64,000 nt of DNA from Odontocerum albicorne. Its lineage: Eukaryota > Arthropoda > Insecta > Trichoptera > Odontoceridae. This document shows, one piece after another, positions 22,531 through 35,295 of the stretch; position 1 is the stretch's first letter; every line of letters begins with the position of its first letter. The stretch lies in the NCBI GenBank assembly GCA_949825065.1, contig OX463856.1:17630095-17694094 (forward strand), read 5' to 3'. The notes under the pieces were generated by a model. It saw nothing but the letters and a program-made list of their open reading frames with translations. It was not told the origin of the DNA and searched no databases. The position numbers were made by a program, and so were the translations under genes.

Positions 22531-23772
22531 CTTATTAGAATATTATATAATAATTACCCATGTTGTTCCTCTGACTACATCGATTCCCAGGACGCGTTCT
22601 ACCTTCTATATCCAGATTAATCACGTGCATGAAAATATTTGAATACATTAGCAAAAATAAAAATAAAACCTCAAGCAAAAATAGAAAATTTATAAAAAAT
22701 TAAAAACGTTTCACCCCTCAAAAAAAATCCTAGGGATTTGTGTGACAGACTGTACACGATTCCGATGTAACCAATTCAACTTAAACATCGCTCTAATAAT
22801 AAACCCTCATTTTGCCTTAAGAGAGCCTCGAGCTATTAGGTAGAAACACGTCTCGCGGTGATTTATGTAGTTAGTGAAATAACAAGTTATGTATTTTTAA
22901 ATATTCTTAAAAAATTCTTAAATATTCTAAAACTTAAAGCCAAAACCTACGAGTACGTTAAAGTAATATTTTTTCGCACATCCAACAAATTAATTCACGA
23001 AAAAGTGAAGAAGAAAAAATGGTCCAAAAATATTTAATACAAGAATGGCTCATCCCCCCGATGTTTAATATTACGTATTTATTTTTTGCTTTTGTTTTTT
23101 CTCAACGTTCACGCTTCGGTACGTCAGAAGTGGCACATTTTTTAGAAAGGAATCTCCGTATAAAGGAAACATACCTAATATTTATCATGCTAGAGAATTT
23201 TTTTTAGCCTTCTTTTATTTTAAATAAACGATAATATCTTGCCTGCGCGCATAAATAATGTTTGAATTCTCGTGACAAAACATAATTCCTTACACCAAAT
23301 GTCTTTATGTTTATGAATGTCATTTATTTAAAATTGAAGTTAATTACCAATGATATCAAATTTTGCCATCAATTTTGACTATATTTTTGTGTACGGCTAA
23401 AATGCGTCTAGCAAGAAAAAAAATTCAATGTAAGAATAAGGAAATGAAAGTAAGAAAATCTTTGCCGATTTCATTTTGAATGAAGAAAGGATAGTTTTTT
23501 TGCCCATAACTCAATTAGGTTGATAGTATCTAATTTAATTTAAATATTTTATGACGCATGGACATTAAATACAGTGCGAAAAGCCAGAACGAACGCAGTC
23601 AAAATGTTTTCTTATACTTTTTTTGTATACAGTTTAACCTGACGTGCTTATTACCGTGTATCAATCGCTTTTAATCAATCAGAGACAGACTTAAGCGGAA
23701 ACTATACGGGAAACTTTTTTAATAAAATCTTTAGTTTGGAAGACAGGCGTATTATCATTTAGGCAGCTGAGA
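22531..23772. other. Non-coding stretch
   Basis: AT-rich, no recognised gene or repeat. Confidence 0.45.
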
Positions 23773-23973
23773 TTTAAAATTGTATTGTATTACAGTTAAC
23801 CTGGCGGGCTTATTGTCACGTGGCAATCTCTTCCAGCCGATCAGAAAGATGCTAAAAAGGCTTTGAGTGAAAACCAGACTAGAATCCTCTTAAAAAAATC
23901 TGGGTTCCAGCAGGATAGGAACCTGCAACTTCCAGACTGAGAAACAAGCATTTTACCAGCTAGGCCACTAACA
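23773..23973 (-). mobile_element. SINE-A copy (-), full length
   Basis: Reverse complement: GTGGCCTAGCTGGTAAAATG (A box), GCAGGTTCCTATCC (diverged B box), GCTGGAACCCAGATTTTTT, body GGATTCTAGTCTGG, tail GGAAGAGATTGCCACGTGAC and AATAAGCCCGCCAGG, then an AATACAATACAA terminus. Confidence 0.85.
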
Positions 23974-24407
23974 AAAATTCTTGTTTTGCGAAGAATATTC
24001 GTTTGACACTGTTTCATATTGAGGGTCAGATAATGGATATATATCTGCACTATATAGATGAATTTTATCAGTTGAAATAATAATGAAATCTTGAGTTGGA
24101 CACATTAAAAGAACGAGCTTGATATCAAGTGCATATCTTTGAAATGAATGAGGACTGGAATTGAGTTGAATGATAATATAATGGGACGAGGTTTTTGAAT
24201 GAATTTATTCAACAAAATAATAAGATGAAGCAAGGAGCATAAATTACGAGATGTATGAATGAATACATGGCAAAAAGTTGAGAATCTAAATAGGAAGGTT
24301 CGGAGGACAACCATTTCTACACACCGTAAAGGAGCATTGTATGATGGTGTGTTGATAGTAAATGTATGTTATATATTTTTTTTAAACCATCTAAAAGCTT
24401 GTTTATT

Positions 24408-24740
24408 TATTGTAGTTCACACTTTTATTGCAAATACAATCCGATGGGCTTATTTGCAGGTGGTAATCTCTTCCAACTAACCAGACAAAAGTAAATGAAG
24501 CAAGTTACATGGTCGCAGAAAAACATTCAAATGACTATCCATCTCCACGAAATTCATGATCATATATATGCCCACAAACACGGGCAATCACCCGAACATT
24601 CCTTTTCATCCAAAGTTAGATATCAATCAAAGGAAAACGAAGGGATGGTGGTGAGGAAAGGAAAAAAAAACATGAATGAAACACCTTATATTACTGACTA
24701 GAAATTAAAAGTTTTTAGTCGCCTCTTAAATCATGCCAAG
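24408..24740 (-). mobile_element. LINE-A 3' region (-)
   Basis: The left end CACTTTTATTGCAAATACAA, GGGCTTATTTGCAGG, TAATCTCTTCCAACTAACCA is the LINE-A tail in reverse complement. It is followed by blocks shared with 46084-46350: ACATGGTCGC, AAAACATTCAAAT / GAACATTATTCAAAT, ATCAATCAAAGGAAAA and ATGAAACAC. No RT coding identified. Confidence 0.55.
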
Positions 24741-25147
24741 GACGAAGCGAGTCTAATAACATTGATTTGTAACTGACTCTAGAGTCTCACTGCATGGACA
24801 GTTAAGAACGAGGTAAAAAAGAAGAGCTGGGAACTGAAAAGGTTGCGTGGAAAGCTTACCATATTATTCAAAAATATTTTCCTTTACGTGTAAAATAACG
24901 AGTATTTTAAAAAAGATAGTTGTTTTTGTTTCTTTTCAAACCCCTAAAGATAAGCAACGGGGCACTCAAACATACCATGCATAAATTTGAACCGAACAAT
25001 GTCAAAATCTGTTGAGATGATAGCCCACAACAGTATTTTAGTGCCAAATTTGATGTGTAGATGTGAAACGTGGACGTCGAGAAATACTAAACAAAAACTA
25101 ATAAATGCTGTAAATACGTGCACTGAGGAAAATACATGAGGTGATAA
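24741..25147. other. Non-coding stretch
   Basis: No element or gene recognised. Confidence 0.45.
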
Positions 25148-25710
<563 letters not shown>

Positions 25711-25713
<3 letters not shown>

Positions 25714-25860
25714 TACACATGACAAGAAATATGCACAATTTGTGAAAAAATAACAGATAATTTGATTTGGACCTACAATTTTAATGGATCTGGGTTTGTT
25801 GCCTTTCATTTGTCGTATCCCCAGTAAACTAGGTTTTTGCCTGTATCTCACTGAGGATAT
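25711..25860 (-). mobile_element. LINE-E 3' end (-), source of the microsatellite
   Basis: In reverse complement: GAGATACAGGCAAAAACCTAG, TTTACTGGGG, ATACGACAAATGAAAGGCAA, GATCCATTAAAATTG, then TTCTTGTCATGTGTAATAAT and the TAAA tail. Same blocks as 1510-1675, 35875-36040 and 44862-44990. Confidence 0.8.
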
Positions 25861-26017
25861 AAACATAATATAAGATGGAATACGGTATGAAGTAATTAGA
25901 GATGAATATGAACTTAAAGCTGGTGTGTTGTATAAAATGAACAAGTGTTGTATAAAATGACATTCTAAGAAGAATTGGGCACATGGAATGTATAAATGTG
26001 AGAAAGAATAACAACAC

Positions 26018-26262
26018 ATTCAATAAAAATGTGAGTGGAAGGCGTGACAGAGTTAGACCAAGGAAAGCATGGTTGAATAAAGTGAATATTTTGAAAGAAA
26101 AAAATGTATGAGAAATTGTATGAGCCGTATGAGAAGGTGTATGAATTTAGAAGAGGTAAAATATCTGTGTCGAGATAAGAAAGTCTGGCACTCTCTCCTA
26201 TCTACCCAATCGAGTAGGAAAACGGTGTGATGGTATGTTTGTATCATACGTATGATAAAAGA
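26018..26262 (+). mobile_element. LINE-C 3' end (+)
   Basis: Reads GTGAGTGGAAGGCGTGACAG (VSGRRDRVRPRKAW), then a helix with CMSRMRRCMNLEEVKYLCRD, KKVWHSL and the terminus AACGGTGTGATGGTATGTTT. One early stop splits the frame. Typical RT C-terminus. Confidence 0.7.
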
Positions 26263-26367
26263 AGAAACCAAACGGGCAGTTATAAGTAAAATCATGATAA
26301 TCATGGGAATTTGTTAATGCGTTTGAGGTATTTGTCATTCGCGAAAATTTGTATAATTTTCTCTGTT

Positions 26368-26530
26368 CAAATCCGGGGGGTTGCGGGTTCGAATCCCATT
26401 AGAACGTAGATTTTTTTTAAAGATTACAATTTGGTTTTCACTTAAAGCCTCTTTAATTTTTTTCTTGTCGGTTGCAAGAGATTTCTTCAATGCAAATTAA
26501 CCACCGAGACGTGTTTTGTTATTCTACGAA
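26368..26530 (+). mobile_element. SINE-A copy (+), 5' truncated
   Basis: Has an excellent B box (GGGTTCGAATCCCATTAGAA) preceded by GGGGGGTTGC, with body and a diverged tail (GGTTGCAAGAGATTTC, AATTAACC). The A-box half is missing or unrecognisable. Confidence 0.75.
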
Positions 26531-26849
26531 ACTATCACAAAATACGTCAAAATGATATGAAATAAAACATAAAATTACTTTTTTTACTTAAAACAGAATT
26601 ATATTCAATTTTGAAATGCGGAATCTTGGGATCGTTCCTCGAACATTCGGATCTAAATTATACCGCTCTCCTATCTCAGTTTTTTTGACCTCACAACTGT
26701 TTTGCAATTTAAATTGAACCCGAGTTTTTCTGCGCGGGAAATTTATACATACTATGACATACGTTGAAGAGTTAATACAAATGTTCATTATTTCAAAAAA
26801 AACGTTCAAACTCTTGTAACAAGGTAATTTCAAAAGCAGACAGACGTAC

Positions 26850-27115
26850 ATATTATTATGCCGCGACGTAACATATTATTAAGCAGAGAGATCAGATCTC
26901 CATACTTTTCTATCCAAGCACACAACTCCATATTCATATATTTCGTCATTTATATATGTTTTTTACGTAACGTTCTTTCAATATCTGGTCCAATTAATCC
27001 ACGTTTTATTCGGTCTGCCTCTTCCCCGCACGCCTTGCATTTTTTACTTCTATACTCGCTTGATGACTTTTTGTCATTCATTCTCTAGACGTATCCAAAC
27101 CATCTTAACGCCGAA
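26850..27115 (-). mobile_element. LINE-C fragment (-)
   Basis: Parallels 7490-7780: TCAATATCTGGTCCAATTAA, CGGTCTGCCTCTTCCCCGCA (reverse of RG.GRP..TW), ATGTCCAAACC-like block CGTATCCAAACCATCTTAAC. The 3' terminus is missing or degraded. Confidence 0.65.
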
Positions 27116-27365
27116 CGAACGAAAAGAGTTATTTTAATTATATTACAAGTAAATTTACGCGGAATCCACATATTTGGTATATTATGTTATGTTAGTAATT
27201 TCAGAAATTACGTTTTCCACTATTGTGTCATCTGTGTGTGTTGAGGGGGGGGGGTATGGGTTACTTTGAGGATGTATTTGTGTAGTTATATTAACTTTAG
27301 TTTATTTATGACCCCTCCCACCTCAATACGTCATCGAATTTAGTCCGAGTTATGGGTCACGTATC

Positions 27366-27535
27366 CAGAGTGGTTCTGTTTCACATCAGCGATCCTGGTG
27401 ACATCGTCGAGATTCCAGCGTCCTCCCAATCGCATCGCTCCACAGCCCCTCGACGGCAGCACCCCGGCTCCCAGGAACCGCAACATACCGGCCGCCGTGC
27501 AAGAAGACAGAGAGGAAGGCATAGCTCAGTAGAGA
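27366..27535. other. GC- and CpG-rich island, unexplained
   Basis: About 170 bases with clearly higher GC and many CpG than the flanks, for example CCTCGACGGCAGCACCCCGG. All three plus frames and two minus frames stay open over much of it, which is a consequence of the composition. No frame is recognisable as a protein, and no acceptor/donor pair is convincing. It lies between a LINE-C fragment and an RTE-like LINE, so it may be old element sequence. Confidence 0.55.
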
Positions 27536-27599
27536 AGAAGATATACATGATATTTGAAGGGCATCTTTAGATAACATATAATATAAAATATACGTTAAC

Positions 27600-28064
27600 A
27601 ACATCTTCAAAAGTAATCTTTGACGCGAAAGGTCTACAACCAGTGTAATCTCCCAGTACTTACATATGACTGAGACATGGACGCTCACAGTGAAGAACAC
27701 ACAAAAGCTCCAGACCGCACAAAATGGCATGGAGAGATTCATGTTGGGATACACTAAAAGATACGGTAAACGAAACACCTGGATTAGCAACAAAACCAAG
27801 GTAGAAGACGAAAAAAAGGTGTTCAAGAAAATTAAGTGGAAATGGGCAGGACACGTAGCCAGAATATCAGACTCCCGATGAACATCCAAAACAATACAAT
27901 GGTACCCAAGAGGCATAAAAAGGCCTAGACGAAGACTGAAGGTACGCTGGATATATGAAATCAGGAAGCATGGTAGCATCACATGGCATCAACGAGCAAA
28001 AAACCAAACTATTTGGGGTCAACTTGGCGAGACCTTCATCCAGCAGTGGATCGACTCTGGTTGA
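27600..28064 (+). mobile_element. RTE-like LINE, RT C-terminal fragment (+)
   Basis: The coding starts with a degraded CNLPVLTY, then ETWTLTVKNTQKLQTAQNGM, KWKWAGHVARISDSR, a TGA where the family has Trp, then TSKTIQWYPRGIKRPRRR, RWIYEIRKHG, WHQRAKNQTIWGQLGETFIQ and QWIDSG before the stop at 28062-28064. Only the segment before ETWTL is frameshifted. The same family gives 49731-49965 and the scrap at 28205-28250. The palm domain is absent (5' truncated). Confidence 0.88.
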
Positions 28065-28204
28065 TAATGATATTTTATTAATAAGATCCATTTTTAGAGT
28101 ATCTTCTAATTCCTGAATTAATATATTGTATGAATAGGTATAGAAATCAACTTATTAATATTTATACCCTTGATAATAAATACATTCAATTCTTTATCCT
28201 CTCA

Positions 28205-28250
28205 TCCAGCAGTGGGTCGACCCTGGTTGACAATGATGATGATAATGATA
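28205..28250 (+). mobile_element. Short 3' terminus of the same RTE-like LINE
   Basis: CATCCAGCAGTGGGTCGACC repeats the end of the element at 28040-28060 and carries the GATGATGATAATGATA tail typical of these elements. Confidence 0.75.
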
Positions 28251-29500
28251 CGGAAAAGGTGTAGTGTGTGAGAATGGGAAGGTAGTGGCTGCGGCCTTTT
28301 AAATTGTAGTTTTTCCTCATTTGCATATGCATGAAAGCATATTTGGTGAGGAAACCGCACAAAATTCACCAAAAGGAGATCCATCTTAACATAGCGACTT
28401 TTTTAACTTTATTGAAACCATCCAATTATCCGTGCATCCTTTTCTTATCTCTTTATTCCACGTTATTTCATACACTACCTGTATCTGACTCCGAATATGT
28501 CACTATTATGTAACGAAAGATATGCAAAAGTTTATTTATGATTCGTCTACCCTTGGTAGATTTTCTACGGTTTCGAGAAGTACCTTATCGAATTGCCAAA
28601 AGTACATATTTATATCATAACACTCAACTTGTTTGTTTATGTGATATTTTTAATATCAAAAACAGCGAGTTCAAGGCCTGCACGCTTGAAAAGACTGCTT
28701 TCTAAACGACGCTTTAAAAATTGTTATTTCATTATGATTATTGATTCACCACATTTTTTTCCAAGTCAACGCATCTCGACAACTTGAATCTTACTTGTAT
28801 TCTTCTTCTGGTACCTACATAAGACCAAGTTTCACTTATTTACATCAAGGCTAGCATCAATGACACTTTTGGTATATTTTAGCTTGTTTACCGTTCATTG
28901 TATTAAACACATCATTGACCTTAGTCCCTATCGTATGTATCATAGACAGCATCTGGAAATAAAATTGGTATCATAAAAAATAAATTATTGGCCACAAAAA
29001 GATATCAATAAAATTAATTATTTAGTTTGACATGTTTACAAGTAACGCGTTCTACATTTCGTATGGGAAGGAAGATGAAATTTCACAGATAAAACAATAT
29101 GTCCTTAGAGCCATGGTTGAAAAAATCGCTTTATCTGCCTCATTCTTACTGGGCGTTTAATATATGACATAATCGAGAAAGAATGAAAATGTGGATCTCG
29201 TTCAAATGTGGTTTTTTTTAAAAACGTCAAGTTTTTTTATAGAATGACGAAATGAGATTTATATTTTTTGTTTTTCTCTATTTATACGCGTTTGAAGAAG
29301 AATTTCATTTAATTTATGAAATCGTTTTAAACGTATTCTGCGAAAAATATTACAAAACGAGATATTTTAAGAAAGCGATATATTTTTCACGGGTCGTTTA
29401 TGAAATCTGTAGATTTTACAAACCATACTTCTCGATTTCCGTAATCAAATAACTACTTTTCGATTTTCAATAGCACTGTGTGTAAAAAATAATAAATACA
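28251..29500. other. Non-coding stretch
   Basis: No gene or element recognised. Confidence 0.45.
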
Positions 29501-29504
29501 TACG

Positions 29505-29795
29505 AGTACATGGCATCACGAAATTTTCCTGTTGGGTAGGCAGAAAGAATAGAGCACTTGTCGTTTTGGTTAACGTGTGTGTTTGCTTAAGTGTGAATTA
29601 GTTATAATTTTTTTTAATATTAAGCTAATGAACGACATTTTTAATGAGCTTTTAAAAATATTATTTGTTAATCCACTTTTTAAATTTATTTTATTACTTT
29701 TTTTAATATTGCAGTAAACACTTTTCTAGAAAAGACAAACATACATGCCATCACGTAAGTTGTCTGTTGAGGTGATTAGAGAGGAAATATATTTT
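29505..29795 (-). mobile_element. Two short LINE-C termini (-)
   Basis: 29508-29560 (GGCATCACGAAATTTTCC, GTTGGGTAGGCAGAAAGA) and 29738-29790 (CATACATGCCATCACG, GTTGTCTGTTGAGG) are both reverse complements of the LINE-C end, each only ~50 bases. Confidence 0.45.
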
Positions 29796-30775
29796 AATTT
29801 TTTACTTTGCGAATATATTCCTTTGTAGGTGTTTTTCTAAATAATGTCTACGTGAATTCCTTATCCTAATCGCCATTCGTACTAAATAAAATTTGCGTAG
29901 CCTTTAAGTTTTAAAAAATTGTACAATACCATAAAAAAAAATTTGTCGCAGTTTATTTTTCAATTAAGAATATGTTAGCATATACCATCTCTGACTCCAC
30001 AAAAAACCAACAGACTTCAACTTCTAACTCAAACTTCACAACCATCAATACTTAATAACTGAAATTTCATGTATCTACCTTCCTCAATAATAATATACTC
30101 GTATTATATGTGCGACCATTACCACAAATTAAATCTGTCTTTTTTTAACATAATAAATTAAGTGATTTTTTTGTATGTTATACGGCCCTGTACCTTTTGA
30201 GAACTGGCTTGTTGTGTGTAGTACATACGTCAAATTAATTTAAAAAAAAACAATCATCTAAATCTAGAATATGACCTAATTTGTGTGCATGTATACAAAA
30301 GTTTGATACAAAAATTGACACTTTTCACGCCAAAAAAGGAGCACTATTTATTTTGACAAGTAAGTCTTAAATTTAGGCCATGCTATTTTTGCTTGAACAA
30401 AATGAAAAGTTTGTCATAATACTGTGATAAGTCTGGATTAGAGAGTACCTCTAAAATACCAAACGAACTCCCCGTCTGTAAGTGACGATCTTTCTGACGC
30501 GGTGTGCAAATGAAACCTCCAATTTATCCTTTGTCTTCTAGTATTAGGGGTGAGTTACCCTAAATATTCAGGAGAAAATATTTCCAAGGCACATTGAAAC
30601 AAAGGACGTAATGTCCATCTCTGGTTTAAAAATGTTGAGATTTAATCTCGTAACTGCTCATAATGAAGTTTCAGTTTTCCTAATTTTCTTATACCAAGTC
30701 AGAAGTTTCAAAGTGTAAAATAACTAGGAAAGTTTTGACGCTCGTTCACCGTTCGCTTCACCGTTCACCGGTGAC
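29796..30775. other. Non-coding stretch
   Basis: No gene or element recognised. Confidence 0.45.
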
Positions 30776-31062
30776 TCGGCGATTTCCGTGGCCTAGTTGA
30801 TATGATGGTTGTCTTCCAGCCCAGGGGTTGCGGGTTCGATATCCGCTGTTATCCAGATTTAAAAAAAAACTGTTTCCTTCTTGATTTCAATTAAGGTTGA
30901 TTTAATAGCTTTCTATAGATTACACGATGATATCTCACTTTTATTTTTAGAATGTAAATTGCTCATGAATGATTATAATTATTTTATTTTTTTTTGCGAT
31001 CCTTTATTTACTTTTGTCTGGTTGGCTGGAAGAAAGTATCATCACTTAAAACAAAACTAAAT
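30776..31062 (+). mobile_element. SINE-A variant with longer LINE-A tail (+)
   Basis: The head is well preserved: TTTCCGTGGCCTAGTTGATA (A box), GGGTTGCGGGTTCGATATCC (B box). After the usual body it continues with GATATCTCACTTTTATTTTT, GCTCATGAATGATTATAA and only then TGTCTGGTTGGCTGGAAGAA. The inserted ~100 bases also occur before the tail at 6301-6430, where no tRNA head precedes them. Confidence 0.75.
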
Positions 31063-31345
31063 ACCCTTTGATTAAAATATATTCATATTTTTCATTCAAA
31101 TAAATCCTGTGTTGTTCTTTTAAGTTAATAGATTGTCTGGAAAGTAGTTTTGTAGTGTTTGGATGATATTGTTAGAACAAAATGTTCGTCGTTAACTTAA
31201 TTCCAAATGTGCTGAACAATATTTTTTATGAAAGGTGATAGTAAAACGCATTTTTCGGCCATTATCTACCCAAATTACTTGAGCAAGGTTTTTGGCCTAA
31301 TTTTGGAGATGGAACAAAACAAGTCGTTATTTCGGTGCTTGATGC

Positions 31346-31412
31346 TTATTTATTTATTTATTTAATACTTTTATTGCAAATATAATCTGGCGGGCTTATT
31401 TACAACCATAAA
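31346..31412 (-). mobile_element. LINE-A 3' terminus (-)
   Basis: TTTATTTATTTAATACTTTT, ATTGCAAATATAATCTGGCG, GGCTTATTTACAACC: a short tail with its (TTTA)n end. Confidence 0.7.
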
Positions 31413-31934
31413 GAAAAAAATACGACACAAACCAGAAAATAGACATGTACACTATGTGTTGACGGCGCAGTAAGCGATCGTGTGTGTCAAATGTTATTAG
31501 TAAAATCCCGTAATGGTGATACGACTCTCGAAGGTAATGTCCGCTCTGAAAGACAGATTACCACTGTTGTCGACCAATAAAGGCTTATCCAGCTTTAAGC
31601 ATTTGACGACACGCAAGATTACTGAGATGAACAATTTTATGTTTAAATTTAACATCCACGAACAATTTTATGTTTAAATTTAATGCAATCTTACGTTTAA
31701 ATTTGACCTAAAAATACGAAACGATATTCTAGTCAACAAGATTCTAGATAATTTAATTATTCGCATCTGTTTATGTTTAGGAAGGCAAGCTCACAAAGAG
31801 AAGACAAACTTCCAAAAATCGCGTGCTCGATGCAAAATGCAATGAAAATAATTTTAGAAATAGTGTTGAATAAATATTCATCAGGGGTAAAGATTTTATA
31901 GTTTTGACATTCAGATGTCAGTTGATGTGTCGGG
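31413..31934. other. Non-coding, with a short three-unit tandem
   Basis: At 31629-31711 the phrase CAATTTTATGTTTAAATTTA is repeated twice and once more in diverged form. Nothing else recognised. Confidence 0.5.
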
Positions 31935-32330
31935 GTGTTATTGGTCCATCATGGTCCTCTATTTTTTCTCAAACTCGGCGCACTACTTATCTCCATCCCT
32001 TTCGGTCCTGAGGCATGTCGAACGAAGCTCTTAAAGAAGATCCTGTTTTCTCCTTTGAAATATTAGTGGGCCTTACGGTTGATGGGATATTAAGCATCCA
32101 CCTCCAGCACTACATCTTGAAGGAATCCATCATGTTTCTTACCTTTTCTCTAATCGTCCATTTTTCCACCCATATAGTGTTATGGAAAAAAACTATAAAC
32201 TTAACTAGTCGGATTTTGGTTCTTCTAAATATGGACCAGTTAGTCCATATCTTTATCCGATATGTAATAGTAGCAACATATTTGGCTTAATATATCAATA
32301 ATTAACGAATTTATACATCACAATAATACT
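31935..32330 (-). mobile_element. Possible LINE end (-), low confidence
   Basis: Shares the phrase TCTCCATCCC, (G/T)CCT.(A/T)GGC..GT.GAA with 33100-33145, in both cases followed by a region open on the minus strand. Looks like the C-terminal end of an RTE-like element, but no motif is diagnostic. Confidence 0.3.
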
Positions 32331-33019
32331 AAAATTCTTTAATTTCATTAGTCATGCTGGCTTTCCCCTTTTCATCGTGTCTCGTTTATTCTTCGGAAAA
32401 ATGTAATTGAGCTATGTAAAATGATACCTGACTCTGTCCAAAAGTGGTTATTAAGAGAGGAAATTACCATGAATTTCATTTGTCTTTTCCCTTTGAGAGG
32501 TTTAACTAATAAAAGTTCTGCTCCAAGACGCAGAAGTGAGTTTGTTTAATATTTATTTAATTAATTGTTGTAACACCCGTATTTTCCATTGTATGTACTT
32601 GTTTAAACACATTCTTCATTTTGTTTTATATAAACTTGTATAAAGTATCTTTAAGTTTCGTTTAACTTTTTTTTCAATTTTCCTTTACTTTATTTCCATA
32701 ATAATTTCTGCATGCAATATCATCACAAATCGCGTTTAAACTAATTAATAATAACATTTAAATAAATTGAAGTGCAAAAGGTAATGAAAATAAAACAAAA
32801 AACTACCAGTCAATATTTTTTTACTTTCAAACAGACAATTTGTATAACCAATGTTGCCTCAAATATTTGGACTGATATCAAGATGTGCCTTTATTGGTAA
32901 GACACGGGTTACGTCTGTTGGTACCTATTATTTTATATTTTGATCGATTAAGAGCTGGCTGGCTGGAATAAATTACTTAAGATCCCATAACATACATGTG
33001 TAACTTTTTACACAAAGCA

Positions 33020-33190
33020 ATGAGTAAAGTTGTTAATGGTGAGCGTCATGCTCATCTACTATGACTCGAACTTGATTTACTAACTCTTTTCACTTATTTA
33101 CTACACTTCTCCATCCCTCCCGGCCTTTGGCCAAGTTGAATGTACCGTTCAAAGTTTTTTGTAACTGTTATAAAACTGGTATTATGCTTG
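33020..33190 (-). mobile_element. Possible LINE end (-), second copy
   Basis: CTTCTCCATCCCTCCCGGCC, TTTGGCCAAGTTGAATG parallels 31990-32035. Short and decayed. Confidence 0.3.
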
Positions 33191-34215
33191 TCGATTAAAT
33201 ATTAACGGGGTTAACTACAGAATTCTCATGTTAATCAATTTTTCATATAAAATACCGCATTTAACACAAAAATACAGCCCCGACACATCACTTCATAACT
33301 CAATCTCAAAACTATAAAATCTTATGTCGCAACTTTTATTTATTCAAAACGGGAATATAAATAATTTATTTAATTTTTACAATTGAATTACAAGTATTAC
33401 AGCGCACGCCTCATTCTATTTACAACGTGATAAAACAGTGCACCATACGAAATATTAATTTATTGTTTATAATAAGGTACTATTGGGGTGATATCTGAGT
33501 TTAGATTTTACATTTTTTTCCATTTCCGACAAACTTCACATGTTCTGGATAGATCAATGTAATTATTATTTTAATAACAAGTATTTAAAGTATCGTTAAA
33601 ATAGGCATTTCTGTGTTTTTTGCTAAGCTGTTAGCGACTGGAGATAACATGTATAAAAATAATAATCACTATAGATTACATTTCAATAAGCTTGTTTAAA
33701 AAGCCTGTGTATGTTGTAAGTAGAACTTTTCTGTTTAAAACTGATGTATTAACTTGATTTTTTTATTTTTTTATGTTCTCACACATTTCATTTTTTAACT
33801 AATTTTTCCATGCCGTTTTTGTTTCTATATGCCTAATTTATCTTTTGGTGTTGAAGTTCTTGAAATATGTTTCAACATCATTGGGCTTTTCGTGGCTCCC
33901 GCGACTTTACAGCATTTTTAGAGCCCGTCGTCTGAAATTCTTTAATATCTTAGAAGTGTCACAGTATTAAGCATAAACGAAGAAAATTATGAGCATGGTC
34001 TGAACATTGAGGGTATTATTATAATAATTTCATTTGCCAAACTGTCGGTGAATTTCAACTAGTAAAAATAAAATAAAAAATTTCATAAATTTTCCAAGTC
34101 GATGTTTCACTCTCACACATTTGAAACTAATACGATGTTGTGAATCACTTAAGCAGACCGCGATATTGCTTAGTATGATTATGCGTCTTTAAGTATCCTG
34201 CTGCATTTGTTTCCT
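33191..34215. other. Non-coding stretch
   Basis: No gene or element recognised. Confidence 0.45.
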
Positions 34216-34440
34216 ATTGCAACTTGTAGTTAAACATCTTATTCCACCTTGCGTCATCTGATAATATACTTGCCAAATAGTGGAATTGCTCGTTCTAATA
34301 TAGTAATTATTATTGGTCACCTGAATGTTGCATCTACTTTTCCTTTCGCCTTTTTTCAATTATGCTAACTTAGAATTTTGCAGCATTCATCCTAAAGATT
34401 TTCATTTGCACTTTACGTACAATTCACTTGTAATATAATT
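34216..34440 (-). mobile_element. RTE-like LINE RT fragment (-)
   Basis: The minus strand reads EQFHYLASILSDDARWNKMF, the region following the palm in RTE-type enzymes (E.F.YLGS.I..DG). Upstream of it, in other frames, SRCNIQVTNNN and a NA..SK-like string are visible. Frameshifted, truncated at both ends. Confidence 0.6.
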
Positions 34441-34754
34441 CATTTTAATATTCCCCATTACTACTTTGTCATCAGAATGCACGTACATTCCCGTTAGATA
34501 TTTTCATACCACATTTATTTCAATTTCAAACCAATCTTTATGAATTCGAAGCAGCTTATTTTAATTAAACGTGTGTTTGTTATATTTATTTTCGATGTAC
34601 TTTTACTTTATTATTTTCTGTGCAATACTTAAAAATCTAGTAAGTGGCTTTCAACCCTGAAAACTGAAAAAATGCAGACTTAAAATAAACTCAGGTTTTA
34701 AGAAAACCTTGAAATATTTGGAAAAATACCCCTCGAATTTTATAGAATCACAAC

Positions 34755-35290
34755 AATGTCAAAATCAAACCTTTGACTACTCAGAATGATCTAAGAATTA
34801 TAATGTCTAATGAACTGAAATGGAGCGAACACATCACCGATTTTGTAAAAAGAACCAATAAACTTATTTTCATTATAAAAAGTCTTTCAGTAGGTTAACT
34901 CCTCGAAATGTTTTTATTGGTCTATAAAACCTATGTCAGGCCTTTGCTAGAATTTGGTTACCAAATATGGAACCCCTATTTTATAAAGGATATTGAGCTT
35001 CTTGAAAGGGTTCAAAGACGAGCAACTAAAATTCCAACATGTCTGACTTACGAAGATAGATTAGGTTCACTGAGTTTGCCTACTCTGCAGCAAAAATGAA
35101 ATCGTATAGCTTCAATTGGGTATCATAAGATTTTGAGCAGTTATTATGATTTCTCAGAACTCTACAAATAATTTTCTTTTAACCAAAAGACACATTTTCG
35201 AGGACACCAGATAAAACTCGGCAAAACTTAAATCCAAGGGTAAATTATTTTGATAACCGAGTTTCGGAATCTTGGAACACACTGTTCAAT
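34755..35290 (+). mobile_element. CR1/jockey-like LINE RT fragment (+)
   Basis: The sequence reads DLRIIMSNELKWSEHI, FVKRTNKLIFIIKSL, then KTYVRPLLEFGYQIWNPYF, LLERVQRRATK, YEDRLGSLSLPTLQQ, RGHQIKLGKT and, after a frameshift, NRVSESWNTL. This is the thumb and C-terminal part of a CR1/jockey-superfamily reverse transcriptase. The catalytic FADD region lies further 5' and is missing. There is a stop before and after the best open segment (34908-35099). Confidence 0.85.
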
Positions 35291-35295
35291 AATAA

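Noticed and set aside
27386..27982. 198-codon minus-strand open frame, longest in the window
   Set aside because: It is antisense to the RTE-like LINE at 27600-28064 and runs into the GC-rich island; its Cys/Phe/Leu-rich reading is the shadow of the LINE coding strand.
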